Counted from the first letter of the stretch, positions 46,813 to 58,720 are shown. The stretch: 64,000 bases of DNA from Endomychus coccineus (GCA_958510875.1 OY294070.1:9424001-9488000); one strand, 5' to 3'. Translations and numbers: made by a program. The notes: generated by a model from the sequence alone, not told the origin.

Positions 46813-46925
46813 CTGAATATATACACAATCAAGACACAGATACTGGAAATATGAAATATTGAAGAATGACTAGAGTTTATTACATAGCAGGAAACTTAGT
46901 AGAAAATTTGTCATTTGAAAAAAGC
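46813..46925. repeat. Direct repeat, partner at 45597-45720
   Basis: Same blocks as the left copy, about 1.2 kb away. Confidence 0.75.
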
Positions 46926-47780
46926 AACCTAACAGTTTTTAAGGCACTGGAGTCATACACAATCGCCCTATTGCTTTCTCTGTTCAGAGGGTATTGGCTA
47001 TAGTCGCATAGACCCGCTTTTTGTATGAATATTATTTTCAGCAATTCCGAGCGATTTCTAAATTGTCAAATTCGTAACACCAATAGGAATTGTGCAATCG
47101 TCTTCACAGTGGGTTACGCCCATAAACAGAACAAAAGAAAGAAATTTTATTGTATGCTCTAAAAATATTCTTAATTATGTCTATGGTAAAGGAAATTTGA
47201 CCCATATTTTAAATTAAATTAACAAGCCCACAGCTTGAAGCTATTTTTACAATAAGCGAAATAAAACGTGTTGTCTTTACGTCGCATGTCTAAGATACTT
47301 ATCTTGCTAAGGAATAGAATGTGCAAGGTTTTTTCTACGAACATTTTATAATATAAGACTAATGTGACCTTCAATTATTTTTTATTCTTTGTCAACAAGA
47401 GCATTGGTCATTTATGAATCTAATAGTCGTTGTAACAAATGCAGCTGTATAGTTTGTTATACGAGAACCTATAATTCGGCTGAGCAGTTATCGCGTGTTA
47501 TAAAAAACTGTGGCGATTTCGAAATTTGCATTCGTAAATAATTCAAGAAATATGTGATTCCGGGATGCTTCAGGAAACTTTATGGAAATTTTTCTCCAAT
47601 ACGTTCGCTTCGTCCTACATGTTTTTTCTCTTGTGACTCTTGCAACTAGAAAACAGATAGATCTAAACAATTCCAAATAGAGAGAAGAAGACCCTCCCTA
47701 ATAATGTAATGGATAAATCAAACGACATCAAGATCATTCGATAACTCCAAAATCCTTGATGACCAACAATATGTCTTCCG
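46926..47780. other. No gene seen
   Basis: AT-rich; nothing recognisable apart from the preceding repeat. Confidence 0.35.
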
Positions 47781-47784
47781 TCTT

Positions 47785-49200
47785 GCTATGATGCAAAGAG
47801 GCGACCGCATCAGGCGGCACTTTCAGGGGGCGGCAAAAGGCTAAATCACTGGACTACATTTAACAAAAAATTGAAATGCAGGGATTTTATTCCTATGAAT
47901 ATCACTCATCTGCGCTTATTGTCGGTACCATTTGCAAAGGTGAGCGTTCGGCGCCGTTAGATTTTTTATCCGAGGGCGCAAAGTGTTTGCGATCTACCGC
48001 ACGCGACAGCGCGGCCGCTTTTAATAAGAGCTTGGCGATAGGTGGCATGTATCACAAAAAAAATTGCACGAGTTACGTTTTCTTCTTATTCTTTGAGATG
48101 GCGATATTTGATTTTCATGTTAGTTGGTCTCCAACAGCAGACTCTTCTACAAGTGTCAGTACGTGTTATGGTACGTTGTTAAATACCTATGTTTTAAAAA
48201 TCCTAAAAAGGTAAGAGAATTGAATACTAGCTTTTTAAGTGCATAATTCCTATCGATTTTACCATCAAGTTTAAATTTAATTTACGATACATATTATAAG
48301 GTAATTGATATTCTTATAACAGCGTGGATCAGAAAAGGAAAACACTGTCTGTAAGCCAATATAAAAAGAAACGCTTAAAGAAAGATGAAGAAGGAAGAAA
48401 GCTAACCCTTGTCATGAAAGAACTCTTGGTCCCTAAGCCTCAGTCAGAAACGTCTACATCCACATCAACAGCAGCCTCTTCGGATGTGGTGGACTCATCA
48501 GCGCTATCTGAATCACCTCCTAAAGAAGTTGTTGAAGAAAGCCAAGAAATCACACCCCCAGAAGATTATCAAGAGCAGGGTAGCAATGGCAGCTAGTTCC
48601 AGCAAATAGACAAGATCTCTGACGATCCTGCACTATGGAATATTTTCTGCATGGCATCCAAAACTCGTCAGGTACTAGTTGAGAGAGGTCCACATCAAGT
48701 TAAAGAACTGAAATTTCCTATCAACACAGGAAGGCGCAGATTTTCACCCTCTCATTATTGCAAAGTATTAAGCAATGGTGAAATTGTTGAGAGAAATTGG
48801 TTGATTTACTCTGTTACAACTGATGCCGTTTTTTGCTTTTGCTGCATATTGTTTGATAATTCGTCTTCCCATGATTGATCTAAAAAAGGTTATTCTGACT
48901 GGGGAAATCTTGTACGTGCGCTCACAATGCACGAAAAGTCTGAAAATCACAGAAACTCTTTCAGACAATGGAAAAAATTTGACACTCGTTTAAAAAAGAA
49001 CCAAACTATTGTTGCCGAATATCAAAAAATTTTGGATTTGGAAATTCAGCACTGGAGAGGAGTTCTTAAAAGAATTATTGCAATAATTAGACTATTGGCT
49101 TCAAAATGCTTAGCCTTTTGAGGAACAAGTGAACATTTGTTTCAACCTAATAACGGAACGTCAAAGCTTACAAATCTGGCAGTGATTTCTATTGAATGTA
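47785..49200 (+). pseudogene. ZMYM/TTF-type hAT transposase, N-terminal half
   Basis: One continuous frame from 48324 to about 49190, interrupted by only three in-frame stops (48594, 48876, 49119). Lys-rich N-terminus and Ser/Thr linker, then PALWNIF, FPINTGRRRFSPSHYCKVLSNG, RNWLIYS and AVFCFCCILF (TTF-type zinc finger), KSENHRNSFRQW and EIQHWRGVLKRIIAIIRLLA. The DDE core and C-terminal dimerisation domain are missing. The GC-rich leader from 47785 (CAGGCGGCAC, GGGGCGGC) may be its 5' end. Confidence 0.72.
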
Positions 49201-49454
49201 CATTAGCTGGTTTCTCTTGACTATACATCCCTTATTCAGGAATTTGCAAATGCAAAGTTCGAACAGTGAAATTATAGTCTATGTATGTTTATGTTATAGA
49301 AAATTGTTACGTTTGAAAATATATTATAGAAATATATTTCACATTTCACATTTTTCTGTAGTTTTTTTTTTACACAAATATGGGGGCGGCATTTCGAAGA
49401 CTTGCATCTTACTGAAAGAATACACCGCACGGCACTGTACGCAACACATCTGTA

Positions 49455-49735
49455 GTTCGAGCAGTGGAATATCTCCAAAGCATTTGACCAAGTTTGACAA
49501 AAAGACCTTCTGATAGTTTATCAGATAGATCACTCCATGTGGTGGTTGACGGCTATCAACGCTGGTGTTCCACAGAGATCTATCTCCGTACCAACTTTGT
49601 TTATGCTTCTAATCAACGATCTATTGGAAAGCTGCCTCTTGTCTCGTCCAAGCTTCGCGGATTACACTTCATACGGTTTTCCTCTTCATCATCAAGCCCA
49701 AAAAATGTTCCTCTTTTGACAATCCTTTAATAATC
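49455..49735 (+). pseudogene. Jockey-like non-LTR fragment
   Basis: Plus strand, mixed frames: WNISKAFDQV, LSDRSLHVVVDG, AINAGVPQRSISVPTLFMLLINDLLES and SFADYTSYGF. Same family as 24126-25571 and 36190-37230. Confidence 0.7.
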
Positions 49736-49739
49736 GCTA

Positions 49740-50290
49740 GATCTTATTCTATGAAAACTCAAAACACTACCATTACCAATATTGGATCCAGTATGCAAGA
49801 AAAGTATGGTTTTATTGGGGTTATTGGTTATGAAATGGGTAGCATACTGGGTCCCAGCTGTAACATGATTAATAGTCGGCTGAAGTTATAACTAACATCA
49901 AATCCTCAATAAACGCTGGATTCATTATTCATCAAAAGTATGATTTTATTGGGGTTATTAGTTATGGAATGGGTAGAATTATGGACCTGGTAATGATGTG
50001 ACTTGATTAATCGTCGGCTGATATTACAACTAACGTACGCATTTTCGTGAGAATCGCTTAGGTAGAGGAAAATGGAGATTTTTCCATACCTACCCCTTTT
50101 TTCAGGAAACAAAAACTTTTAAAATACTTCAATAATCGCTGGAACTTATTCTGTGGGATCTTAGAATACTACCGTTACCAATTTTGGATTCATTATTCAT
50201 CAAAAGTATGATTTTATTGGAGTTATTAGTTATGGAATGGGTAACATTCTGGGTCTCGTAATGCTGTAACTTGATTAATCGCCGGCTGAG
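49740..50290. repeat. Irregular tandem repeat
   Basis: AAAAGTATGATTTTATTGG with GGGGTTATTAGTTATG-AATGGGTA recurs at about 49799, 49934 and 50202 (spacing about 134 and 267). Units end CTTGATTAATCG-CGGCTGA. Confidence 0.7.
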
Positions 50291-50309
50291 ATCAAAACGG
50301 TTAGTATTG

Positions 50310-52110
50310 ACTGACGGTGCCAGATTTAAACCATCACGTACCTGGCTCAGGGCATCCTGAGTGCTATCGTCGTCTCCAGAGTAGTGTTGCCCAAAATCGG
50401 TCTTGGTCTTGCAGTCTTGGTCTCGTTCATGCATTTTTGCAAGACCAAGACCAAGACCGCGTAATTTTAGCAAGACCAAGACCAAGACTGACCATGCAAG
50501 ATTTGAGCAAGAACAAGACTAAGCCTGCGAGACTCTTGCGTCTTGCAGTTAGGACTGAGTGTCGTTTCAGGGAGCGGACAGGCTTAATTTATGATACAAG
50601 AAATTGTCACATGGAAAACAAACGAAACGAAATAAAAGAAAGTACTAGTACATAAAATTTTGAAGAAGAAAATAGGCAGAAAATAGGAAGACGTAAAGTA
50701 CAGATATAAATGACTATCACTGCATTTTCGTTGAAGGGGGAATTTACGCAGTCCGAATAAGTAAATGAGAAATAATATATTAAATATAGTATGGAAATAA
50801 ATAAAAATATGAAAATAATAAAAAAGAAAAATAAACTATATAGAATAAAGCGTAATAAAATTATATGTAGTATGTTACCGAGAAAATGTTACAGGCCGAA
50901 AAAGAGATCTTACAAACTAATTTGAAATCTAACTTATAATAATGAGGTAGGTATAAAAGCGAAAAGCAGGATGCTACTATGTCGTGCGTCTATACGCCGC
51001 ATGCGGCATCCTTTGATTTGCGGCGGCATCTTTTAATGAGAGCCGGCAAGTGGCAAGGCGGAGCGGTACAAGGCGACACTATCTAAGCGAATGGACTATA
51101 AATAATAGTATTTATTTCAATTCCAGTCATTCCCAATTGAGTTTTGCTTCGAGTCTAATGTAATAATTGTTTTTACTCTAATCCTTGTTGTTCTCGGAAA
51201 ACTTATCACGTTTACAATTTGACATGAGTGACAAAGATTCAAATAGTTCTAGTCGGAGTAGTGAGAGTTGGAGTTATAGATCTAAAAGACCTAAAAGCAA
51301 ATTTGATGAGTTTTTCGAAATAATTCATGCATCCCAAATTGCTTTGTGTAAATTGTGCCAACATAAAAAGGCTGAAATAAAAATAAAAAACAGAAACACT
51401 AATAGGTAATTGCGAGACTTGCGAGACTCTTGCTGCAAGACCAAGACCAAGACTGGGAACGCAATACCAAGACCAAGACCAAGACCAGGTGTATTGGCGC
51501 AAGACCAAGACCAAGACTGGCTAAGTCTCGTCTTGTTCTTGCATTTGGGCAACACTACTCCAAAGAATTCGGGAAAATATCTTTTGCAATGGAGTGAAAC
51601 TTGTTGAGGAGGTTCTCTTGAGGTTGCCGGTTATGACCATGACCCTCAATAGTCCTGGTAGTCAGACTACCCTGATTACTCAGGTCATCTCCAGGTATTT
51701 TTTCTAATATACTCTGGAATGCAACCAAATTCATATCTCGGGGGGTAATTGAGGCCGCTGGAGACGATCTCGGTGCCAGATTCGAACTATCACGTACCTG
51801 GGGCTCAGAACATTCTGGTACTATCGTCGACTCCAGGGAATTCGGGAAAATATCTTCTGCAATGGGACTGAACTTATGAAAAAGGTTCTTTTGAGTTTCT
51901 TTTGATCATACTCAATGGCCATCTGGTGAACAGGATACCCTGATAGATAGGTCATCTCCAGGTATTTTTAGATAATCAGGATACCCTGACTACCAGGTGA
52001 CTATTGAAGATCAATGTTGCAGAAGATATTTTCCCGAATTCCCTAGGGACGACGATAGTACCATGATGCTCTGAGCTACAAACAGATGTGTGCTAGTTCG
52101 AATCTGCAAA
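50310..52110. mobile_element. Foldback repeat region that received a hAT
   Basis: CACGTACCTGG, GCTATCGTCG-CTCCAG and GAATTCGGGAAAATATCTT occur at 50335-50381 plus 51566-51585, again at 51790-51860, and inverted at about 52020-52110. Related repeat at 3570-3745. Confidence 0.65.
50382..51557 (+). mobile_element. Non-autonomous hAT element (1176 bp), BED-finger remnant
   Basis: TIR TAGTGTTGCCCAAA / TTTGGGCAACACTA; 8-bp TSD CTCCAGAG (50374-50381) and CTCCAAAG (51558-51565), 7 of 8 matching. Subterminal arrays of GACCAAGACCAAGA at both ends in opposite orientation. Codes only for a short N-terminus (51224-51406: MSDKDSNSS, FDEFFEIIHASQIALCKLCQH, a BED-type zinc finger start); the catalytic part is deleted. 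Confidence 0.85.
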
Positions 52111-52166
52111 CGGAATCGTTTTCAGCAGCCCCAAAACCCCCGACTAAGAAATTTAATTTTAAAACT

Positions 52167-53245
52167 GAAAAAGAAACGTGTGGCACTCGGGGATTGCCGC
52201 GGTAAAGCTATTGCATAGCATTTTTTATCAACTTATGCAATTATAATTATTTATTTATGCAGTATTTTTTTTCTTTGATATTAATTCAAGTAACACTTTT
52301 TGAGCGTGGTGACCGATTAGAAAACAATTTTTTTTCTTTTATTGAATAAATGAGAAGTTAATATCGTTTAAAATATTTTTATTATCTTACAATACATGTA
52401 GGTTATTCAGGAATTTTTATCATTGAAACTATAGGTTTAGGGTAACTGAAATAAGAAACATGAGTTTCAGACTTGATATCCTCTAAATATCTGGAAAATA
52501 CCGCGTAAATGGTGGTCCCATATTTTGTTGTGGATTCTTGTGGATCATTATTCATTTTCAAATTCAATTTTTCTGAAGAAAAGTTGGTAACCGCTCTGAT
52601 TTTTTATCAGCGAAGTTGAAATCGCCAGCCAAGATAAGTGGAAATTTATCACCATTTGTACCAAGTATTTTCAACCCTTCTTCAGTGTACTCCAGTAAAG
52701 TGCGATGAATAAAATGCTCTACCTCGTCCAATTTTGGATTCGGAGAAATGTAAATTGCTACCATGACTATGTGTAGGCCATTTCTAAGTTTGCATAAGCA
52801 CGCACAAATATCTCCAACAAATGAGCGCCTAACATTAACATCGCTAACGTGTGCAATATTTATTTCAATATTCGGAGTCATAATATTAGTAACATTATTA
52901 TTATTTTGGTAAATAGCTACCCCACCTTTTGGAACAGTATCTACAACAGTATATATACCTACATGTATACTTACGGGGCGCACATGTGGCGAGTGTGGCA
53001 TTATAAAGATATGATAGATACCTATACACCTATATACTTTCTCACAAACAGCTGCTTACGTATTCGTCCGATAACGGAGCAGCTCGTCTCGATCCGTGCG
53101 AGCTTCGTACAGTTGTATCATATACATACACGTTAAGCGGACGCTCGGCCGAGCTACATGATAGGTGTTAGGTTATTTTCGTTACGGAATTTCTTGATTC
53201 GGTCGCCGCGCTCAAAGCCCACGATAAAAGCTATATGCAATAGCT
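52167..53245 (-). mobile_element. Helentron-like element remnant
   Basis: Carries the same edge sequences as 33267-34357 in reverse orientation (TATGCAATAG at 53234-53243 and CTATTGCATA at 52208-52217). The interior encodes the endonuclease described separately. Rep/helicase is missing. Confidence 0.6.
52404..53001 (-). pseudogene. Helentron-associated endonuclease, C-terminal half
   Basis: Minus strand: PKGGVAIYQNNN, VGDICACLCKLRNG, VAIYISPNP, PLILAGDFNFAD (endonuclease/exonuclease/phosphatase fold, GDFN motif), then after a one-base deletion in an A run near 52565 LNLKMNNDPQESTTKYGTTI, AVFSRYLED and THVSYFSYPKPI. This closely follows the endonuclease fused to Helentron/PIF1-type helicases in insects. 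N-terminal catalytic half missing. Confidence 0.75.
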
Positions 53246-54100
53246 TAATGAAATATATTTTCTTGTGTAGCAATGCTAAAATGCATATCATGAAAAAATA
53301 GAAGGTCAACATTTTTTTAAATGACTTCTAGAATCGATTAAAAAAAAATTATCAAAATAGGTTCTGCATTTTCTGCTTTATTTCCTAAAACACAAAGTAA
53401 TGACAACGCGGTTGTTATTGAAGCATGAGTAGATACGTTTCCACAGATAAGATGTGAATTCGGGTTTAAATTAGCATATTAAGCAATAATTCACATACAT
53501 TTTCTGCTAATGTAAGCAATTAAACGAGTCTTGCATTATTTTATTTTCCATACATGCGCTGGCATTATTAAGGAAAAGTAAACGTATGGCATACCTCGTA
53601 AATAAAGTATGAAGCAATAGAGATTTAGTATTCAATATCTAGAATAATATAATTTCCTACATCTAAATCGGTAAAAGTATTACAACATCAGCGACTATTA
53701 TTATTTCTTCCTAATACTGTTGTCACCGTGTACGCTTTCATACAATATTTACGGCGTTTTGTCGCAAGAAATTATGAATCCAACATTTTAAAAGCCGCAA
53801 ATCTTGTTGGTAACGCATTACAACTTCCAAAAGTATGTCAGATCTCAATTGCAGCGCAAAAATAAAAGAAAGTTTCAGTATGAAGATTGAACCGTTTGCC
53901 ACTGTTAGTTGAAGACTGAAATCGTTAGCTTATGGAAGTTGGAGAATTAAACTCAAAGTTACACAAAACTTTTAACTTAGATATGATAAAATAAGACACT
54001 TTTACTTTATTTTTTATCACATATATTATAGAAACAAATCGTGACTATAGTTTAGACACTATAGCGTGTCATCTTCAAACTATGTAGAGAAACAGTATGA
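53246..54100. other. No gene seen
   Basis: AT-rich DNA with no recognised motif. Confidence 0.35.
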
Positions 54101-54109
54101 TTGTGTTGT

Positions 54110-54790
54110 TCAAACTGTTATCATCCCTAATCATCAATCGGGTTTCAGTAAAGGTTTCCGTCCTATTACGGCACTTCTCAAACTGACGATATCATATATT
54201 CACTGGACAAGGGTTGAGTTACTTATTTAGTCCTCCTTGATTACTCAAAGGCTTTTGACAGTGTTGACAACGATCTTGCGATTGCCAAACTTGAATTTCT
54301 AGGCTTAGATCATAGGGCGAATCAAATCCCAATCTTCCGCTCTTATCTAAACAATCGATGGCAGAGCTCAACGGTGAGTTATCGGACGCTTCAGAGGTAC
54401 CGCCCGGGGTGACACAGGGACCGGTATTAGGCCCAACTCTATATCTCATATATGTCTTCGCATAGTTTTCTGTTAAATATGTCAGTATCCAGTCTTTTAC
54501 TGGTGACACTCAGCTACATTTTTCATATGACCCATCAAAATCTGAGAATGCATCTAATCGTATTAATGACGATCTCATGTCCTTAAGAAAGTACTCAAAC
54601 GCTCACAATCTGACTTTGAACCCCAGCAAATGCTGCCATTTGATTCTGGTTTGATTCCTGATGTGGAGGAAGATACTGATATGGGGCTCAAGATTCGGAG
54701 CCAGCTTCTGAAAGATTCAAATAACGCTAAGAATCTTGGAGTGATATTTGACTGCAAACTACGCTTCGATGAGTTAAAAAGTCCTACCTT
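54110..54790 (+). pseudogene. Non-LTR RT fragment
   Basis: Plus strand: NHQSGFSKGF, LLDYSKAFDSVDNDLAIAKLEFLGL, RSYLNNRWQ and NLGVIFD-like end (54730-54750), with stops and frameshifts. Jockey/CR1-like RT. Confidence 0.65.
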
Positions 54791-55427
54791 GTCTTAAGAG
54801 GTAACGCCGAAATTTCATCTTTATTCTTATGACTACGTACTTCTACATTCTTGCAATATATATTGTGCAAGGTTCCTCAAATACACTGTTTAAAACACAT
54901 ATGTTGTTCATTTATGAAGGATAATGTTAGGTTTTTCCAAAATTATGTTATATTATTTTCAGATTTAACACAACTAATATATGGGACTTTATATTTCTAA
55001 AATAATTTCTTAAATGCCATGGAGGCTCATTTGTTTCTACAAGTTGTATTGAAATAACTATTATGTAAACAGTGCTCAACTTTATTGTTCATTTACGTCA
55101 AAATACACCCGAAACCCTAAATTAACCAGTTATCAGTCAGTTAGGATATCCGTATTTCATATGAAGGCGCGAATATTACTAATTTATTACTGGTTGCCTA
55201 TTTTCAGTAGTTCATTCGTTCCTGATCTCATTTCATTCATTGACATTTGCCTTTGATATTATTATTTACAATTTATATTGAATCAAATTATTTCGAAAAT
55301 ACAGTTGTTGAATCGCAACAATTGACAAAGGTGAATATTACTGACTGGATTCCATTCAGTTTTAAAACAAAGAACACACATCTAAACAATAATGAACTCG
55401 AAGATTAATTGTATGCCATTGATTACA
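54791..55427. other. Upstream region of the zinc-finger gene
   Basis: AT-rich. Probably includes promoter and 5'UTR exon of the zinc-finger gene; neither can be placed. The acceptor ATTGATTACAG ends at 55427. Confidence 0.35.
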
Positions 55428-55441
55428 GGTTTATATTGGGA

Positions 55442-55707
55442 ATGGATGAAACTTCATTTGTTTCGGTTGAGGTAAACATTAAAGAAGAACATGACAGTGA
55501 AGATATTGACTACTTGATTGATGGCCAATCCTTGGATAAACCAGACTTAATCTGCATCAAATCTGAACAAGTTGCTGATTTTATTGGTTTAAATCAACAA
55601 ATTGTTCTGAAAGATGAGTCGGTAGTAGATTCCAGAGATGAACAAGTTGTTGATAGAAAAGTAGATGTAAAGGTCTATTTAATAGAATCTCCACTACCCG
55701 AAGACAT
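55442..55707 (+). CDS. Zinc-finger gene coding exon 1 (acidic N-terminus)
   Basis: 88 codons plus two bases. Starts at MDETSFVS after a GATTACAG acceptor, ends at a GTGAGT donor. Confidence 0.78.
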
Positions 55708-56372
55708 GTGAGTTCATTTTTACTCTTATGAAGTCTCCAAAATACTTAGTCGAATCTGATTACAGACAGAATGATGCCCCAAGTGAAGAAGAAGATGCTA
55801 TTTCATCAACTGAAGAAATCACTAAGGATATTCAAATTGAATGTGATTCTTGTAACTACAAAACGTGGAGAATAAAATTATTAAAACGTCACACCAAAAT
55901 GAAACACTCCAACGTGCCAGTGTTTCAGTGTCAGTGGTGCGAATACAAAAGCGTGTGCAATTCTCATCTGAAAGACCACGTCAATTCACAACACACCAAA
56001 GAAGAGTTCGTCCAGTGTCAGTTTTGTGATCATAAGTCCAACAGAAAAAGCGATCTGACCAAGCACGTTAATGCGAAACACAATCGCAAGGAAATCTTCC
56101 TATGTCAGTTTTGCGATTATACTTGTGGCCGAAGGTATCATCTCAAGAATCATGTCAACTGTAAACACACAAAACAGGAGGTCTTCAAGTGTGACCATTG
56201 TCCGTATAAGTCGTGTCTGAAGAACAACCTCAAACAACATGTGAATGCAAGACATACAAGAGCAACATTATTCACGTGCGAATTCTGTGATCACAAAGTA
56301 ACATACAAGCAAACGTTGAAGAGACATATTGCAGCAAAACACAAAGATAGAGTGTACATTGAGAAAATTTGA
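55442..56372 (+). CDS. Six-finger C2H2 zinc-finger protein (290 aa, two exons)
   Basis: Probable nuclear DNA-binding regulator. Coding exons are 55442-55707 and 55766-56372, separated by a 58-bp intron (GTGAGT...TTACAG) that splits a codon. The acidic N-terminus (residues 1-about 115) has KEE and SEED-type charged runs, including VNIKEEHDSED. Six tandem fingers follow, each C-x2-C-x12-H-x3/4-H, beginning CDSC, CQWC, CQFC, CQFC, CDHC and CEFC. Many fingers have HVN-x-x-H at the second helix end, suggesting expansion by duplication. A splice acceptor at 55427/55428 just before the ATG implies a 5'UTR exon upstream. Insect genomes carry many lineage-specific members of this type, so one-to-one orthology is doubtful. 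Confidence 0.82.
55766..56372 (+). CDS. Zinc-finger gene coding exon 2 (six fingers)
   Basis: Begins with the third base of a split Ile codon, then QNDAPSEEE, all six fingers and a TGA at 56370-56372. Confidence 0.85.
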
Positions 56373-56880
56373 TAGAAGGTGGAATTTGTTGAGCAAATCA
56401 ACTACTCTGTTTTCTTAATCTTGACATGGATTCAAGACACGAAATAATATTATTTAGTTCAATGTACACAATGAGGTGACTTGATCCAACTTTACAGCAC
56501 ACCACAGAGAAAAAGTCTGTATTAGATCAAAGCTGATCTGTCACTGCACAAAACAAATGAACTTCGGTGAAGAGATGAGGAAGTTTTATTTATTTTACTC
56601 AATGAAGAGGCATGAGAATATGAATAATCTTATATTGTGGGATTTTAAATAATTGTCAGTAGTTATGATTGTTTAAACATTGAAAAATGTAAATATTTTT
56701 TTACAAATATAAATCAGAAACCACTATGGCTTTTTTCTTAATTACTTATTACAAAATACCTAGTGCTAATATTGTGTATTTTCGAATTTTGCTGATCAGT
56801 TGCAGAAAATATTTGCACTTTGGATGTAACTTGATGTCCCAAATTTCAACAAAATCTATCAATAAATAAAAACATCAAAT
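56373..56880 (+). other. 3'UTR region of zinc-finger gene
   Basis: AT-rich, no coding potential. AATAAA-type hexamers occur in the AATAAATAAAAAC run near 56860-56873, plausible for polyadenylation. Confidence 0.45.
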
Positions 56881-57853
56881 GTTCAAAATATTTTTATTTG
56901 CCACAAAATTTGGTTCGCAAATTAATTAATTCGACATGTCTACACATTTTCCTCAATTTATTATTCATGTATTTAATTCGGAAATGCAAGAAATCGATAA
57001 AGCAAACTTGTTATTTGATTACCTGGTGATCTTTATTTGAAGGAATAGATTAAGATATGGTTAGGTACGCCAAATTGTTGATAACATTTTGTTTTTAATA
57101 CGACGAAGAGTTCTTAGCAAACTGCTAAAGTAGGGTTGAAATATCATATTGATGAACGAAACTCATCACTTACAATCCTAGAAAAATGTCCAACTCCATT
57201 GTTTCTATCAAGTAAGACAAAGCTCTCTTCATAATTTATCCCTGGACAAATTAGAAGCTGACCTAGATCGAAGAAACTTGACAAAACGGCATTTGAATTA
57301 TCTCTATTATCGTAGATAAATCATCTAGGTTCATTATGTTGAAATGTATTTATATAATAATTAAATTGAATTTCAAGATATAATTTATTCTATGGTCGGT
57401 ACAAATAACATCTTAGGTATCCTTACCTGGCTTCCATGGTCGTCACCTTTACGGCTAGTAGTTCTGTCGCACTTCAGCGGCAACACACAATACACAATGC
57501 GGGAAAATCAATAATTACATATAATTAATTGAATTATTTCACGGAACAATTCGTTTATAATTCGATTTGGTGCCGAATAATACATTTGTGAAGAACATGA
57601 ACTTGGCATGATTTTCTTCACCAATAAGCAGCTTATAAGTATTATTTTAAAATGGATACTAAATGAATAGAAAATTCAACATCCTCCTCCACATGAAGTT
57701 CGTCAATAATTCTCTGGATATAATCGGCCACAGGCCACAAAGGTCACAGGCCTATTGTACATAATAATGATTCATTATTCACACATGCTTCCTGTATCAT
57801 CCTTAAATACAGCTTCCCAGCAATAAATCTTTTTGACTGGGTATATGTCAGCA
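56881..57853. other. No gene seen
   Basis: AT-rich DNA between the zinc-finger gene and the hAT nest; nothing recognisable. Confidence 0.35.
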
Positions 57854-58138
57854 TATAGGGGTCGGAATTTTTCGTGTCCAAGTATTCAAGTATTTGTTCA
57901 TAATCCTATTTGAATATTCAAAGTATCCAATATTTGAATATTCGCAAATATTCAAATATCCTAATGTTTGAATATCTGAATATTGAAATATTTGGATATA
58001 CAGATATCTGGATATGCGAATACTCAGATATTCTAATATTTGATAAATTGAAAATATGTGTAACAATTTCGGTATCCGGATATTCATATTTTTATAGATG
58101 CCAACGATCAATAGGTATTGGGAGGATTGTAAAATAAA

Positions 58139-58372
58139 TTAAGAATATTGTAGTATATTTTTTATTAAAAAACAAAGTTTATAAATTTTCACAAAAAAAA
58201 TTATTTTTTTTATGTTATCTGGCTTTAAGCAAGATCGTTTAGCTGAAACTAAATTACCAGCTCTCGAAAATGCTTTCTCAGATGGAACTGATGTGGCTGG
58301 TATTGAAAGATACCGCTTCGCATATTTTGATAGCTTTTGATATTTACCTTCATTATTTCTCCACCACTGCAA
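58139..58372 (-). pseudogene. BED-type hAT transposase, dimerisation domain
   Basis: Minus strand: QWWRNNEGKYQKLSKYAKRYLSIPATSVPSEKAFSRAG, then LVSAKRSCLKPDNIKKIIF: the hAT C-terminal dimerisation signature. Belongs to the outer element; the rest of the transposase is lost. Confidence 0.85.
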
Positions 58373-58720
58373 AGGACAACAGTATTTTTGTAGAATAGTT
58401 TCATAAGAATAATTGTCTACTTCATTAGATTTTTCTTGGTTTTTTGTGGATTTTTTCTGATTTCTATTTCAGAAGACTCTTTATCTGATTCTAAACGATT
58501 CTTCGCTGTTCATCCTTGCCCTGAATATGAAAAACACAGATCCTTAAGTTTTTGATGATCCAGATAGTTTGATATTCGAATATTCAGATATTTGTATATT
58601 TGAATATTTGAATATTTGAATATTTAGATACCTATTTGGATATCTGAATATTTCAATATTCGAATATTTGAATATTTGAATATCAAGTAATATTTTTTCC
58701 AAAGTATTTGAATTATGGAT

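Noticed and set aside
50129..51607. Gly/Leu/Trp- and Lys/Thr-rich frames
   Set aside because: Translations of the GACCAA hexamer arrays of the hAT, not proteins.
57848..58137. Ile/Tyr-rich open frames on both strands
   Set aside because: Produced by the AATATTTG subterminal repeat of the outer hAT.
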